Source: Streptomyces cynarae (lineage in GTDB: Bacteria > Actinomycetota > Actinomycetes > Streptomycetales > Streptomycetaceae). Taken from it: a stretch of DNA of 64,000 bases. Of the stretch, positions 1-9,346 are shown piece by piece (positions within the stretch are counted from its first letter, which is position 1; every line of letters starts with the position of its first letter). The stretch covers positions 5,548,001 to 5,612,000 of the forward strand of contig NZ_CP106793.1 of NCBI RefSeq assembly GCF_025642135.1, read 5' to 3'. The notes under the pieces are model-generated. The model was not told the DNA's origin. It searched no databases and saw only the letters and a list, made by a program, of their open reading frames with translations. Both the position numbers and the translations under genes were made by a program.

Positions 1-429
1 CACCACGTCGGCGCGCTCGACCTGCTGCCCGCGCAGATGCAGACCGTCCTCAAGGAGGCCGAGGAGGCCACCGCGCACGTCGACGGCATACTCGTCAACG
101 TCGCCATCGGCTACGGCGGCCGTCAGGAGATCGCCGACGCCGTACGCTCCATGCTCCTCGACGCCCAGGAGAAGGGCACCTCGATGGAGGACCTCGCCGA
201 GTCCGTCGACATCGACATGATCGGCCGGCACCTCTATACGAGTGACCAGCCCGACCCCGATCTGGTGATTCGTACGAGCGGCGAGCAGCGTCTGTCGGGA
301 TTCATGCTGTGGCAGACGGCCCATTCCGAGTACTACTTCTGCGAAGTCTTCTGGCCGGCCTTCCGGAAGGTCGACTTCCTGCGCGCACTGCGTGACTACG
401 CGGCGCGGCACCGCCGCTACGGCGGCTAG
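1..429 (+). CDS. isoprenyl (cis-prenyl) transferase, C-terminal part
   Basis: The frame is open from the first base, so the N-terminus with the catalytic Asp lies outside the window. About 142 residues remain. The conserved UppS-family block RTSGEQRLSGFMLWQ is present, followed by the YFCEVFWPAF region and a C-terminal ARHRRYGG. Family members condense isopentenyl diphosphate onto an allylic primer to make Z-polyprenyl diphosphates, usually undecaprenyl diphosphate for cell-wall lipid carriers. Actinobacteria carry two or more paralogues with different chain lengths, so UppS and the shorter-chain type cannot be told apart here. A 347 bp gap with two hairpins follows. Confidence 0.9.
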   Translation, partial: HHVGALDLLPAQMQTVLKEAEEATAHVDGILVNVAIGYGGRQEIADAVRSMLLDAQEKGTSMEDLAESVDIDMIGRHLYTSDQPDPDLVIRTSGEQRLSGFMLWQTAHSEYYFCEVFWPAFRKVDFLRALRDYAARHRRYGG

Positions 430-776
430 GACACCCCGCGCGCAGGCCATCGGGACCCGCGTGCCGCCCCTGGCGTCACCCGCCCGGGGGACGGGATGTA
501 ACGAGGAGTTCACCGGGGCGCCGTCATATGCCGTGGCATGGCGGCGCATTTTCGAGGGCATAAGCCAGACAGGTCGACACCCGAACCACGGGTGTCGTAT
601 CTCAGCGGACGGCACGGGGCCGTCCGCCCGGGAGGCCCTTTGCACCAGCCCGACCGTGCGGTCACAGCACGGACGCAGACGCGGAGGGCCGGTCCTCGGC
701 CCGTGCATCGCGGCCGACGACCGGTCCAGCTCCGCCTCGTCGCTCCCCGACCTCATCCGAGGGGGTACGTCCTTCC
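430..776. other. intergenic region with two adjacent perfect hairpins
   Basis: No gene is supported here. Two hairpins lie close together: 575-597 (9 bp stem CGACACCCG, loop AACCA) and 606-626 (8 bp stem CGGACGGC, loop ACGGG). Neither has a U-tract, which is common for Streptomyces terminators. They could end the prenyltransferase transcript or sit in the 5' leader of the phoH-family gene. Confidence 0.4.
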
Positions 777-2102
777 GTGGTGACCAGCACAAAGCGCCCC
801 AAGCCAGACCGGCGCACCTACGTTCTCGACACCAGCGTCCTGCTGGCCGACCCCAAAGCCATGACCCGCTTCGAGGAGCACGAGGTCGTGCTTCCGATCG
901 TCGTGGTCACGGAGCTGGAGGCCAAGCGGCACCATCCCGAACTCGGCTACTTCGCCCGGCAGGCCCTGCGCCACCTGGACGACTACCGCGTACGGCACGG
1001 CCGGCTCGACGCCCCCATCCCGATCGGGGACCTCGGCGGAACCGTCCGGGTGGAGCTCAACCACTCGGACCCCAGCGTTCTGCCCACCGGATACCGCCTC
1101 GGGGACAACGACTCCCGCATCCTCGCCGTCGCCCGCAACCTGCAGGCGGAGGGGTTCGACGTCACTGTCGTGTCGAAGGACCTGCCGCTTCGGATCAAGG
1201 CGTCCTCCGTCGGCCTCCTCGCCGAGGAGTACCGCGCGGAACTGGCCATCACGGACTCCTCCGGCTGGACCGGGATGTCCGAACTGACCCTGTCCGCCGA
1301 ACAGGTGGACATCCTCTTCGAGGACGGCCACGTGCGCGTCCCCGAGGTGGCCGACCTGCCCGTGCACACCGGTCTGACCATCCAGTCGGAGCGGGGCAAG
1401 GCGCTCGGCCGGGTCACGGCGGAGGGTGACGTCCGCCTGGTGCGCGGGGACCGGGAGGCGTTCGGCATCAAGGGGCGCAGCGCCGAGCAGCGAATCGCGC
1501 TCGACCTGCTGCTCGACCCGGACGTCGGGATCGTGTCGATGGGCGGCCGGGCCGGCACCGGCAAGTCGGCGCTCGCGCTGTGCGCCGGACTGGAGGCCGT
1601 GCTGGAGCGGCGGCAGCACCAGAAGGTGATGGTCTTCCGCCCGCTGTACGCGGTGGGCGGGCAGGAACTCGGCTATCTGCCGGGCACCGAGGCCGAGAAG
1701 ATGAGCCCCTGGGCGCAGGCGGTCTTCGACACCCTCTCCGCGGTCACCACCCGCGAGGTCATCGAGGAGATCACCGCGCGCGGGATGCTGGAGGTCCTCC
1801 CACTCACCCACATCCGCGGCCGCTCGCTGCACGACGCGTTCGTGATCGTGGACGAGGCGCAGTCACTCGAACGGAACGTACTGCTGACCGTTCTGTCCCG
1901 AATCGGCGCCAATTCGCGGGTCGTTCTGACCCATGATGTGGCGCAAAGGGACAATCTGCGTGTCGGGCGATATGACGGAGTCGTCGCCGTGGTGGAGAAA
2001 CTGAAGGGGCATCCGCTCTTCGCGCATGTCACACTCACCCGGTCCGAGAGGTCCCAGATCGCTGCCCTTGTGACCGAAATGCTCGAGGACGGGCAGATCT
2101 GA
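777..2102 (+). CDS. PIN domain-PhoH family ATPase
   Basis: This 441-residue protein joins an N-terminal PIN domain to a C-terminal PhoH ATPase. The PIN part (about residues 12-150) starts with [11 protein letters not shown], whose D18 is the first acidic metal ligand, and includes the ELEAKR segment. The PhoH part (about 235-440) has a Walker A at 256-264 (GGRAGTGKS) and a Walker B at 355-360 (FVIVDE). The architecture is that of mycobacterial PhoH2, an ATP-dependent RNA helicase-RNase; RNA unwinding and cleavage is therefore the likely role, by family. The start is GTG at 777 (a second GTG follows at 780) behind a GAGGGGG about 11 bases upstream. Confidence 0.9.
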   Translation: MVTSTKRPKPDRRTYVLDTSVLLADPKAMTRFEEHEVVLPIVVVTELEAKRHHPELGYFARQALRHLDDYRVRHGRLDAPIPIGDLGGTVRVELNHSDPSVLPTGYRLGDNDSRILAVARNLQAEGFDVTVVSKDLPLRIKASSVGLLAEEYRAELAITDSSGWTGMSELTLSAEQVDILFEDGHVRVPEVADLPVHTGLTIQSERGKALGRVTAEGDVRLVRGDREAFGIKGRSAEQRIALDLLLDPDVGIVSMGGRAGTGKSALALCAGLEAVLERRQHQKVMVFRPLYAVGGQELGYLPGTEAEKMSPWAQAVFDTLSAVTTREVIEEITARGMLEVLPLTHIRGRSLHDAFVIVDEAQSLERNVLLTVLSRIGANSRVVLTHDVAQRDNLRVGRYDGVVAVVEKLKGHPLFAHVTLTRSERSQIAALVTEMLEDGQI

Positions 2103-2115
2103 CCCAGGTGTGCAA

Positions 2116-2134
2116 CATGGGATAGCTACCCATG
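2116..2134. terminator. hairpin just after the phoH-family gene
   Basis: CATGGG and CCCATG form a perfect 6 bp stem around ATAGCTA, 13 bases after the stop codon. There is no T-run. A short factor-independent terminator is the simplest reading. Confidence 0.35.
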
Positions 2135-2513
2135 AGTTGGCGCCGTCCGGCAAAGGCGTAGAGCTTAGCCGGGCGGCGCTGTCATGTGCGGGAGATCCCG
2201 AGAATCGCGTGGTCCAAACGGGATGTGAGCTTTCACACTCATCTCGGAATTGCAACGCGGCGCCGGATTACGGCAGAGTCTCGTTCCTGTCAGGCCCCGC
2301 ATACGACACAGTTGTACCGCCAGCGGTGCAGCGCCACACGAACACCAATTGCATAGAGCCGTCGTATGCCGCCCGCGCACCACGCGGCGCTCCCCAGCGG
2401 GAGTCGCCCACCGGGCCCGTGCCTCCCGTGACCCCGCAGGTGGGAGGCCAGTGTCAGGGGCACGATCGCGTCCGCCAGGGTCACCGAAGCGGGCGATGCT
2501 GGAAGGAAACCGT
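2135..2513. other. long upstream region of the SLT gene with inverted repeat
   Basis: About 380 bp precede the SLT start. A perfect 9 bp inverted repeat, GCATACGAC (2299-2307) and GTCGTATGC (2361-2369), could close a stem-loop of about 53 nt in the leader RNA. Some actinobacterial wall hydrolases have c-di-AMP (ydaO) riboswitch leaders, but I do not find the conserved ydaO sequence blocks here. Confidence 0.3.
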
Positions 2514-3206
2514 GTGAGCCCGATCTCGGTCCGGGGATTCGCAGTGGCCTCGGCCACGGCGGTCACCGCTGTCGGAAGCGTCGTCGGAGTCGCCTCGGGC
2601 AGCACTGCCCAGACGAACGACGCCGAGGCGACCGCAGCCGACTCGACGCTCCTCGCCGACATACCCGCCGGTCAGCAGGCCCAGGTCCAGACGGCTTCGC
2701 TGACGCAGCAGGCGGATGTGCAGGCCATCGCCGCGGACACGCTCGCCAAGAAGGACGCCGAGGAAGCGGCCCGCAAGCAGGCGGCCGCGGACGCGATCGC
2801 CAAGCAGAAGGCAGCGCAGCAGGCCGAAGAGGCAGCCAAGGCGCGCAAGGAGGCGGAGGCCGCCAGCCGCAGCGCGAGCCGTGACTCCTCCAGCTTCCCG
2901 GTCCAGAGCTCGTACACCGTCGCGCAGATCCAGGCGATGGCGCGTCAGATGGTGGCGGCCGACCAGTTCCAGTGCTTCAGCAACATCGTGAACCACGAGT
3001 CCAGCTGGAACTACCAGGCGGTCAACGCCTCCTCCGGTGCCTACGGCCTCTTCCAGGCACTGCCGGCCGGCAAGTACGCCTCCGCCGGCGCCGACTGGCG
3101 GACCAACCCGGCCACCCAGATCAAGTGGGGCCTCAACTACATGGACAGCCGCTACGGCAGCCCCTGCCAGGCCTGGTCCTTCTGGCAGGCCAACAGCTGG
3201 TACTGA
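2514..3206 (+). CDS. secreted SLT-domain (lysozyme-like) transglycosylase
   Basis: This 230-residue exported protein probably cuts peptidoglycan. Residues 1-36 form a signal peptide ending near ASGSTAQT. Residues 65-125 are a charged Ala/Lys/Glu-rich stretch likely to be coiled coil. Residues 135-230 are a compact SLT/lysozyme-like domain, with the predicted catalytic Glu at 162 in NHESSWN, the SGAYGLFQ block at 174-181, and C154 and C218 placed for a disulfide. The GTG start at 2514 is chosen because GGAAGGA lies 6 bases upstream and the signal peptide begins there. Upstream in-frame starts have no such support. Confidence 0.88.
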   Translation: MSPISVRGFAVASATAVTAVGSVVGVASGSTAQTNDAEATAADSTLLADIPAGQQAQVQTASLTQQADVQAIAADTLAKKDAEEAARKQAAADAIAKQKAAQQAEEAAKARKEAEAASRSASRDSSSFPVQSSYTVAQIQAMARQMVAADQFQCFSNIVNHESSWNYQAVNASSGAYGLFQALPAGKYASAGADWRTNPATQIKWGLNYMDSRYGSPCQAWSFWQANSWY

Positions 3207-3379
3207 GCCGACGAGCCCGCCCGCGTGCGGCGCTCAACCCTGCACAGCCTCTCACCGTCTATGGGTGAGGGGCTGCGGCCGTCTCAGGGACCGCCGCCCC
3301 CACCATGTACGGTCGGAACCGACGACTCCAGGGGGGAGTGGTGGGGAGCACCCGGAGAAGCGGGGGAAGAGGACGGATC

Positions 3380-4771
3380 ATGTCGCGAGTGCCAGGGTGG
3401 CTGGGTCGGCTCGGGGCCGGGCTGACCGAGATCAGCGAGCGCCTGGACGAGCGCCGCGCCGAGGTGGAGAAGGAGCACGCCGAGCCCGGACCGTCACGCC
3501 CCGCCCCGGTCGTGCCCCCGCGGCCCGTCGCACCGCCCCCGCCGGTGTCCGGCGGACGCCGCCCCGACCCCGCGCAGGCAGTGCCCTGGGGCGTACGGGT
3601 GGCGGCCGAGGCCGGCTGGCGGCTTCTGGTGCTCGCCGGCACGGTGTGGGTGCTGATGAGGGTCATCAGCACCGTGCAGCTGGTGGTGTTCGCCTTCGTC
3701 ATAGCGCTGTTGATGACCGCGCTGCTCCAGCCGACGGTAGCCCGGCTGAAACGTCGCGGTGTGCCACGCGGCCCGGCCACCGCGCTCACCGTGATCCTGG
3801 GCTTCGTCCTGCTGGGCCTGCTCGGCTGGTTCGTGACCTGGCAGGTCGTGGAGAACATCGACGCGCTCTCCACCCAGATCCAGAACGGCATCGACGACCT
3901 GCGCAACTGGCTGCTGAAGAGCCCGTTCCACGTCACCGACAAGCAGATCAACCAGATCGCCAAGAACCTCCGCGAGGCGATCGGCGCCAACACGGACCAG
4001 ATAACGTCCGCGGGCCTGGAGGGCGTACAGGTCATCGTCGAGGCCCTGACCGGCATCCTGCTGGTGTTCTTCTCGACGCTCTTCCTGCTCTACGACGGCG
4101 AGCGCATCTGGCAGTGGTTCCTGAAGCTGGTGCCCGCCGCCGCCCGCCCGGGTGTGGCCGGCGCCGGCCCGCGCGCCTGGCGCACCCTCACGGCCTACGT
4201 CCGGGGCACGGTCCTGGTCGCCCTCATCGACGCCATCTTCATCGGCATCGGCATCTACTTCCTCAACGTGCCGATGGCCGTCCCCCTGGCCGTCTTCATC
4301 TTCCTGTTCTCCTTCGTCCCCCTGGTGGGCGCAGTCGCCTCCGGCGCGCTGGCGGTGATCGTGGCGCTGGTGACGCACGGCGTCTTCACCGCGGTGATGA
4401 CCCTCCTGGTCGTCCTCGCGGTCCAGCAGATCGAGGGCCACATCCTCCAGCCGTTCATCCTCGGCCGCGCGGTCCGCGTCCACCCCCTCGCCGTGGTCCT
4501 GACGGTCGCGGCCGGCGGCATGGTGGCCGGCATCGGCGGCGCCGTGGTGGCGGTACCGCTGGTGGCGGTGACGAACACGGTGGTGGGCTACCTGCGGTCC
4601 TACGCCGCCGAACAGGCCTTCGGTGACACCGGTCGGCAGCAACCGGCCCCTCCGGAGGCACCCCCTCTCGGGGAGATCGAGGACGAAGTCGTTCCGGCCG
4701 GAGAGGCGTCCGGGGGCGCAGCCCCCGGGGACGGCTACGACAACGTCGAGGGCCCCGCCCACCAAGGGTGA
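3380..4771 (+). CDS. AI-2E family (PerM-like) transporter
   Basis: This 463-residue polytopic membrane protein has a proline-rich cytoplasmic N-terminus (about 80 residues), roughly eight hydrophobic segments, and the family arrangement of paired helices flanking a soluble insert (about 160-225). The last helices contain the VQQIEGHILQPFILGRAV block typical of AI-2E/PerM proteins. Some relatives are Na+/H+ antiporters or exporters; the substrate cannot be told from sequence. ATG 3380 has GAAGAGGA just upstream. The C-terminal tail is acidic. It converges on ahpD. Confidence 0.85.
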   Translation: MSRVPGWLGRLGAGLTEISERLDERRAEVEKEHAEPGPSRPAPVVPPRPVAPPPPVSGGRRPDPAQAVPWGVRVAAEAGWRLLVLAGTVWVLMRVISTVQLVVFAFVIALLMTALLQPTVARLKRRGVPRGPATALTVILGFVLLGLLGWFVTWQVVENIDALSTQIQNGIDDLRNWLLKSPFHVTDKQINQIAKNLREAIGANTDQITSAGLEGVQVIVEALTGILLVFFSTLFLLYDGERIWQWFLKLVPAAARPGVAGAGPRAWRTLTAYVRGTVLVALIDAIFIGIGIYFLNVPMAVPLAVFIFLFSFVPLVGAVASGALAVIVALVTHGVFTAVMTLLVVLAVQQIEGHILQPFILGRAVRVHPLAVVLTVAAGGMVAGIGGAVVAVPLVAVTNTVVGYLRSYAAEQAFGDTGRQQPAPPEAPPLGEIEDEVVPAGEASGGAAPGDGYDNVEGPAHQG

Positions 4772-4785
4772 GCGAGGCCCTCGAC
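4745..4785. terminator. bidirectional terminator between the AI-2E gene and ahpD
   Basis: A 10 bp perfect stem, GTCGAGGGCC (4745-4754) with GGCCCTCGAC (4776-4785), has the AI-2E stop codon in its 21-nt loop. It lies between convergent genes. Confidence 0.6.
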
Positions 4786-4792
4786 GGCCGGA

Positions 4793-5326
4793 TCACTCGG
4801 AGAGAACCGCCTCCGCGTCCAGCGTCACACCGACCGCCTGGACGACAGACGCGATCTTGAAGGCCTCCTGGACGACCTCACGCTCGACGCCCGCCTTGCG
4901 CAGCACCTGCTCGTGCGAGTCCAGGCACATCCCGCAGCCGTTGATCGCCGACACCGCGAACGACCACAGTTCGAAGTCGACCTTTTCGACCCCGGGGTTG
5001 CCGATGACGTTCATCCGCAGTCCCGCCCGCAGGCTGCCGTACTCGTGGTCCGACAGCAGGTGCCGCGTGCGGTAGAAGACGTTGTTCATCGCCATGACGG
5101 CCGCCGCGGACTTCGCGGCGGTGTACGCCTCCGGCGAGAGGTTCGCCTTCGCCTCCGGCTCCAGCTCGCGAAGCACGATCGCCGAGCGCGACGCGATCGC
5201 CGTCGCCAGCACCGTGCCCCACAGCTGCTGCGCCGGCAGCTCGGAGTTGCCGATGACCGAGCCCAGGTTGAGCTTCAGGTCCTTGGCGTAGTCCGGCAGG
5301 GCGGACTTCAGGGAGTCGAGGGACAT
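4793..5326 (-). CDS. ahpD: alkyl hydroperoxidase AhpD
   Basis: This 177-residue AhpD is full length. It carries the CxxC active site at C131 and C134 within the GCGMCLDSH block, with H138 and E119 completing the proton relay known from M. tuberculosis AhpD. In actinobacteria AhpD recycles AhpC through lipoamide and dihydrolipoamide enzymes, so it is the reductant side of peroxide detoxification. It is the second gene of an ahpC-ahpD operon with only 3 bp between the genes, under the OxyR-box-like site upstream of ahpC. Confidence 0.96.
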   Translation of the reverse strand: MSLDSLKSALPDYAKDLKLNLGSVIGNSELPAQQLWGTVLATAIASRSAIVLRELEPEAKANLSPEAYTAAKSAAAVMAMNNVFYRTRHLLSDHEYGSLRAGLRMNVIGNPGVEKVDFELWSFAVSAINGCGMCLDSHEQVLRKAGVEREVVQEAFKIASVVQAVGVTLDAEAVLSE

Positions 5327-5329
5327 ACG

Positions 5330-5884
5330 TCACTCACCAGCCAGCAGCTTGACCGGGTCGAGGGTCTCCTCGCCCTTGTTCCAGTTGCACGGGCACAGCT
5401 CGTCGGTCTGCAGCGCGTCCAGAACCCGCAGGACCTCCTTGGGGTTACGGCCCACGGAGCCCGCCGTCACCATGGTGAACTGGATCTCGTTGTTCGGGTC
5501 GACGACGAAGACGGCACGCTGCGCGAAGCCGTCCTCACCCTCGATGCCCAGCGCGCGCATCAGCTCGTGCTTGGAGTCGGCCATCATCGGGAACGGCAGC
5601 TCGCGCAGGTCCGGGTGGTCCTTGCGCCAGGCGTGGTGCACGAACTCGGAGTCGCCGGAGAACCCGAGGATCTGGGCGTCACGGTCGGCGAACTCGTCGT
5701 TCAGCTTGCCGAAGGCCGCGATCTCGGTCGGGCACACGAAGGTGAAGTCCTTGGGCCATGCGAAGACGATCTTCCACTTGCCCTCGTAGGTCTTGTGGTT
5801 GATCTGCTCGAACTCCTTGCCCTTCTCCAGCGAGACGCAGGCGGTCAGTTCGAACTCGGGGAACTTGTCACCGACAGTGAGCAC
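5330..5884 (-). CDS. ahpC: alkyl hydroperoxide reductase AhpC (2-Cys peroxiredoxin)
   Basis: This 184-residue peroxiredoxin reduces organic peroxides, H2O2 and peroxynitrite. The peroxidatic Cys is C51 in DFTFVCPTEI; C164 and C166 in the DELCPCNW motif give the three-cysteine pattern of mycobacterial AhpC. The GTG start at 5884 is preferred because AAGGAGA sits 5 bases upstream and homologues begin with LTVGDKFPEF; an ATG six codons upstream lacks this. It is divergent from oxyR. Confidence 0.97.
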   Translation of the reverse strand: MLTVGDKFPEFELTACVSLEKGKEFEQINHKTYEGKWKIVFAWPKDFTFVCPTEIAAFGKLNDEFADRDAQILGFSGDSEFVHHAWRKDHPDLRELPFPMMADSKHELMRALGIEGEDGFAQRAVFVVDPNNEIQFTMVTAGSVGRNPKEVLRVLDALQTDELCPCNWNKGEETLDPVKLLAGE

Positions 5885-5979
5885 ACGCTCTCCTTGCAGC
5901 ACAGAAGCACCTCGAGCGCAAGGTGCTTCTCACGGGTTGGACTGTTGCGATGCTGGCACAGGGTGCATTGATTAGGGAA

Positions 5980-6016
5980 ATAGCTACACTCGGTCGCGTT
6001 GATCGGTGTCGGCTAT
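5980..6016. promoter_or_regulatory. OxyR-box-like site in the ahpC-oxyR intergenic region
   Basis: Measured against the classical four-quarter OxyR motif (ATAG/CTAT elements starting at 1, 12, 23 and 34), the outer quarters match exactly: ATAG at 5980 and CTAT at 6013, 33 bases apart. The third quarter is ATCG at 6002 (3 of 4). The second is poor. The conserved T at motif positions 6 and 28 is present. The site would serve both ahpCD and oxyR. Confidence 0.65.
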
Positions 6017-6036
6017 CAGTAACCGGGAGTAAGGGC

Positions 6037-6999
6037 ATGGCCGTGGGTGGGTCCAGGACCAACGGTCGCCGCCAGCCCACGCTCGCCCAGCTGCGCGCCT
6101 TCGCCGCCGTCGCCGAGCATCTCCACTTCCGGGACGCCGCCGCCGCGATCGGCATGAGCCAGCCCGCCCTGTCGGGGGCCGTCTCCGCCCTGGAGGAGGT
6201 CCTCGGCGTCACCCTGCTGGAGCGCACCACCCGCAAGGTGCTCTTGTCACCCGCCGGTGAGCGCCTCGCCGTACGGGCCAAGGCGGTGCTGGAGGAGATC
6301 GGCGCGCTGATGGAGGAGGCCGATGCCGTCCGCGCCCCCTTCACCGGGGCGCTGCGGCTCGGCGTGATCCCGACGGTGGCACCGTACCTCCTGCCCACCG
6401 TCCTCAACCTCGTCCACGACCGCTATCCGCACCTCGACCTCCAGGTCCACGAGGAGCAGACCGCGAACCTGCTCGACGGGCTGACCACCGGCCGCCTCGA
6501 CCTGCTGCTGCTCGCGGTCCCGCTCGGCGTGCCCGGAGTCGTCGAACTGCCGCTCTTCGACGAGGACTTCGTTCTCGTCACCCCGCTCGACCACTGGCTC
6601 GGCGGCCGGGAGGGGATTCCCCGCGAGGCGCTGCGCGAGCTGAACCTGCTGCTTCTGGACGAGGGGCACTGCCTGCGCGACCAGGCCCTCGACATCTGTC
6701 GGGAGGCGGGGCGTGAGGACATCCCGGTGACCACGACCGCGGCCGGCCTGTCCACCCTCGTCCAGCTCGTCGCGGGCGGCCTCGGCGTCACCCTGTTGCC
6801 GCGTACCGCGGTCGAGGTGGAGACGACCCGCAACGGCCGGCTCCTCACCGGCTACTTCGCGGATCCGGCTCCCACCCGGCGCGTCGCCTTCGCCATGCGC
6901 GCGGGCGCCGCACGGGGTGCGGAGTACGAGGAGCTGGCCGCGTCCCTGCGCGAGGCGCTTCGGCCGCTGCCCGTACGGGTGTTGGGGCCCGGCGACTGA
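6037..6999 (+). CDS. oxyR: LysR-family peroxide sensor OxyR
   Basis: This 320-residue LTTR has its winged helix-turn-helix at about 14-72 (PTLAQLRAFAAVAEHLHFRDAA) and a LysR substrate domain after residue 100. C212 and C221 lie 9 residues apart, the same spacing as the redox pair C199/C208 of E. coli OxyR, in LLLDEGHCLRDQALDIC. With the divergent ahpCD operon this strongly supports peroxide sensing. ATG 6037 follows GGGAG and AAGGG; earlier in-frame codons would run through the operator. Confidence 0.95.
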   Translation: MAVGGSRTNGRRQPTLAQLRAFAAVAEHLHFRDAAAAIGMSQPALSGAVSALEEVLGVTLLERTTRKVLLSPAGERLAVRAKAVLEEIGALMEEADAVRAPFTGALRLGVIPTVAPYLLPTVLNLVHDRYPHLDLQVHEEQTANLLDGLTTGRLDLLLLAVPLGVPGVVELPLFDEDFVLVTPLDHWLGGREGIPREALRELNLLLLDEGHCLRDQALDICREAGREDIPVTTTAAGLSTLVQLVAGGLGVTLLPRTAVEVETTRNGRLLTGYFADPAPTRRVAFAMRAGAARGAEYEELAASLREALRPLPVRVLGPGD

Positions 7000-7008
7000 C
7001 CGGGCCCC
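6984..7008. terminator. bidirectional terminator with the oxyR stop in its loop
   Basis: GGGGCCCGG (6984-6992) and CCGGGCCCC (7000-7008) form a perfect 9 bp stem; the 7-nt loop contains the oxyR TGA. The convergent permease gene ends 8 bases further on. Confidence 0.65.
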
Positions 7009-7015
7009 GCACCGG

Positions 7016-9346
7016 CTACTCCGTGCGCAGTCCGTCCGGCCGCATCAGCCGCAGCAGCGGCGGCAGGCTGAGCCCGGTGACCAGCAGCACGACCCCCGCC
7101 CCGATACCGGTCATCGTCAGCACGCTCGCCCAGTCCACGCTCACCGTGGCGGCGGACATCTTCAGCAGGACGGCGCCCAGCGTCAGACCGACCACCGAGG
7201 CCAGCAGCAGGCCGAGCGCGATGGGGATCGCCGTCTGCCACAGCACCGACAGGCTCAGCGTGCGGCGCCGGGTGCCGAAGGCGACCAGCGACGACAGCAG
7301 CTTCTTGCGCTCGCGCAACTGCTCGAGCTGGGAGACGAGCAGGCTCGCGCCGATCAGCATCAGCACGCACGTGGCGCCGACGAACAACCCCCTGCGGATG
7401 GAGGTGAACCGCACCGACTGCTCGGTGGCCGCCCAGGTCATGGGGGTCGAGTACGGGGCGACCCGCGCCGCGGTGTTCCGTACCAGGTCGGGGGCGTCCG
7501 GAACCGAGCGGTCGAGCGCCAGGTAGATCTCCCCCCGGAAGCCACGCTCCGCCTGTGTGGGCAGGGCGCCGCGGGTGAACAGGAAACCGCCGCGCCGCAC
7601 ACCGGTCGGGTCCTCACGGGACTGCGCCTGCTTGAGGCCCTGCGGCACCGTCCAGGCGAACTCCGTGCCCTTCTCGCCGCCGTACGAGGGGTCGAGGTAC
7701 AGGGTGCGGCCCGGCTTGGCCAGGGCCGGCGTGTCGGTGTCGTATTCGGCGCCCCGCAGCACGAAGACGTCGCCCTCCCGGCATGAGGGCAGGTGTGCCA
7801 CCTCGCGCAGGGCCGCGCAGTCGCCGACGGTCACGTCACTGCTGGTCTGTGGGTCCTTGCGCCGGTCGCCCATCTCCGAACCGGAGAATGCCATGACCTG
7901 GCGCACGCCCTTGGTCCGGCCGAACTCCTCGGCGGCTGGGGCGACCCGGACGTCGCTCGGCAGGCTCACCTGCATCTGCGCCCGTGACACGTTCTGCCGC
8001 GACTGCTTCGTGTAGTCGCCCTCGACGCCGGAGAACAGCATCTGCAGGGCGATCGCGCCGGCCACCGCCACGGCGATGCCGTTGACCATGCGGGCGGCGG
8101 TGCCGCTGCTCAACTGGAGCCTGCGAACGGCAAGTTGCCAGGCTACGCCACCGGAGTTCAGTCGGGCCACGACCGTCTCGACGACCCACGGCAGCAGCGC
8201 GGTGACGCCCACCAGCAGCAACAGGACGCCCCCGACGACCAGGTACTCGTTGAAGTTCCCGTTGGTGTGGCCCTTGCCGAGCATCGGGTAGAGCATCGCG
8301 AGCCCGGCCAGCGGCAGCAGCAGGCGCCACCACAGCCTGCGCCGCGCGGGCTTCGCCGTGCGCACCACGCCCAGCGGTTCGATGACGACCCCGCGCAGCG
8401 CGAACAGGGTGACCATGACCGCGGCCGCCGGGACCGCGACCGCCACGAGCAGGGCCAGCGTGGGAGAGGGGTTCATGTAGCTGGGGAAGACGCTGACGCC
8501 GAACACCTCGACGGATGCGGCGAGCTGACGGCCGAGCAGGAAGAACCCGGTGCCGAAGAGCAGTCCGAGCAGTGACCCCGCGAGCGCCTCGCCGGCGGCG
8601 ATCCGCCGGGTCATCCCGCTGTCCGAACCCACGAGCCGCAGCGCCGCCAGCCTGCGGTCGCGCCGCTCGCCGCCGAACCGCACGGCCGCGGCGATGAAGA
8701 CGCCGACGGGCATGAGCAGGACGACGAAGACGACCAGGGTCAGCAGGAGAAGGACGGGGTCCGTCTTCTCGGACGTGGGTTCTTCGTCCCCGAACATGTC
8801 GATCCGGGCCACGTTCGGGGGGTCGATCTTCGCGGCGAGCCCCTTGGCGCCCGCGTAGTAGGCCAGTTCGTGCGAGCCGATGAGCCCGCTCTCCGCGATG
8901 GTGCCGGTGATCCGGTACGGCAGCCGCTGCCGCAGCAGGGCTCCGTCGTCGGACTGGAGCAGTTTCTGCAGTGCGGGCGAGACGACCATCGTGCCCGGCT
9001 CCGGGAACCTGTCGAGGCCGGGCGGCAGCGGTGCCCGGGCGCCCTCGGGCTCCATCAGCCGTCCGCGGACGTCCTTCTGCCGGTACGTGGTGTCGATGTC
9101 GGCGATCACCAGGGTGTTGTCGGCCTTCGGCTTCTTCTCCTGGCTGTAGGTGTGGTCCGCGCGCGCGTCGTTCCGTGCCTGCCGCACCGCGATCGCGTTG
9201 GGGAGCGCGGTGGTGAGCAGGAGCAGCGCCACGCCGAGACCGACGCCGAAGCCGGTCAGCAGGAGCCGGACCCATCCCTCGCGCCCACTGCTGAACGCGA
9301 ACCTGGCACCCATCACCAGGTCTCTCGACCACTGACGGAGCTTCAT
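7016..9346 (-). CDS. ABC transporter permease, FtsX/MacB type
   Basis: This 776-residue permease has the duplicated FtsX layout. An N-terminal TM near 28-50 is followed by a large extracytoplasmic domain, TM clusters around 215-340 and 370-420, a second extracytoplasmic region, and three terminal TMs (about 655-770) ending in LLRLMRPDGLRTE. Such permeases pair with a LolD-like ATPase and drive mechanotransmission or export of lipoproteins, peptides or drugs. The start overlaps the ATPase stop by 4 bp, so the two are translationally coupled. The substrate is unknown; PadR control suggests an inducible resistance or envelope-stress role. Confidence 0.88.
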   Translation of the reverse strand: MKLRQWSRDLVMGARFAFSSGREGWVRLLLTGFGVGLGVALLLLTTALPNAIAVRQARNDARADHTYSQEKKPKADNTLVIADIDTTYRQKDVRGRLMEPEGARAPLPPGLDRFPEPGTMVVSPALQKLLQSDDGALLRQRLPYRITGTIAESGLIGSHELAYYAGAKGLAAKIDPPNVARIDMFGDEEPTSEKTDPVLLLLTLVVFVVLLMPVGVFIAAAVRFGGERRDRRLAALRLVGSDSGMTRRIAAGEALAGSLLGLLFGTGFFLLGRQLAASVEVFGVSVFPSYMNPSPTLALLVAVAVPAAAVMVTLFALRGVVIEPLGVVRTAKPARRRLWWRLLLPLAGLAMLYPMLGKGHTNGNFNEYLVVGGVLLLLVGVTALLPWVVETVVARLNSGGVAWQLAVRRLQLSSGTAARMVNGIAVAVAGAIALQMLFSGVEGDYTKQSRQNVSRAQMQVSLPSDVRVAPAAEEFGRTKGVRQVMAFSGSEMGDRRKDPQTSSDVTVGDCAALREVAHLPSCREGDVFVLRGAEYDTDTPALAKPGRTLYLDPSYGGEKGTEFAWTVPQGLKQAQSREDPTGVRRGGFLFTRGALPTQAERGFRGEIYLALDRSVPDAPDLVRNTAARVAPYSTPMTWAATEQSVRFTSIRRGLFVGATCVLMLIGASLLVSQLEQLRERKKLLSSLVAFGTRRRTLSLSVLWQTAIPIALGLLLASVVGLTLGAVLLKMSAATVSVDWASVLTMTGIGAGVVLLVTGLSLPPLLRLMRPDGLRTE

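Noticed and set aside
2135..2513. c-di-AMP (ydaO) riboswitch in front of the SLT gene
   Set aside because: The conserved ydaO blocks are not visible by eye; a covariance-model search (RF00379) would decide.
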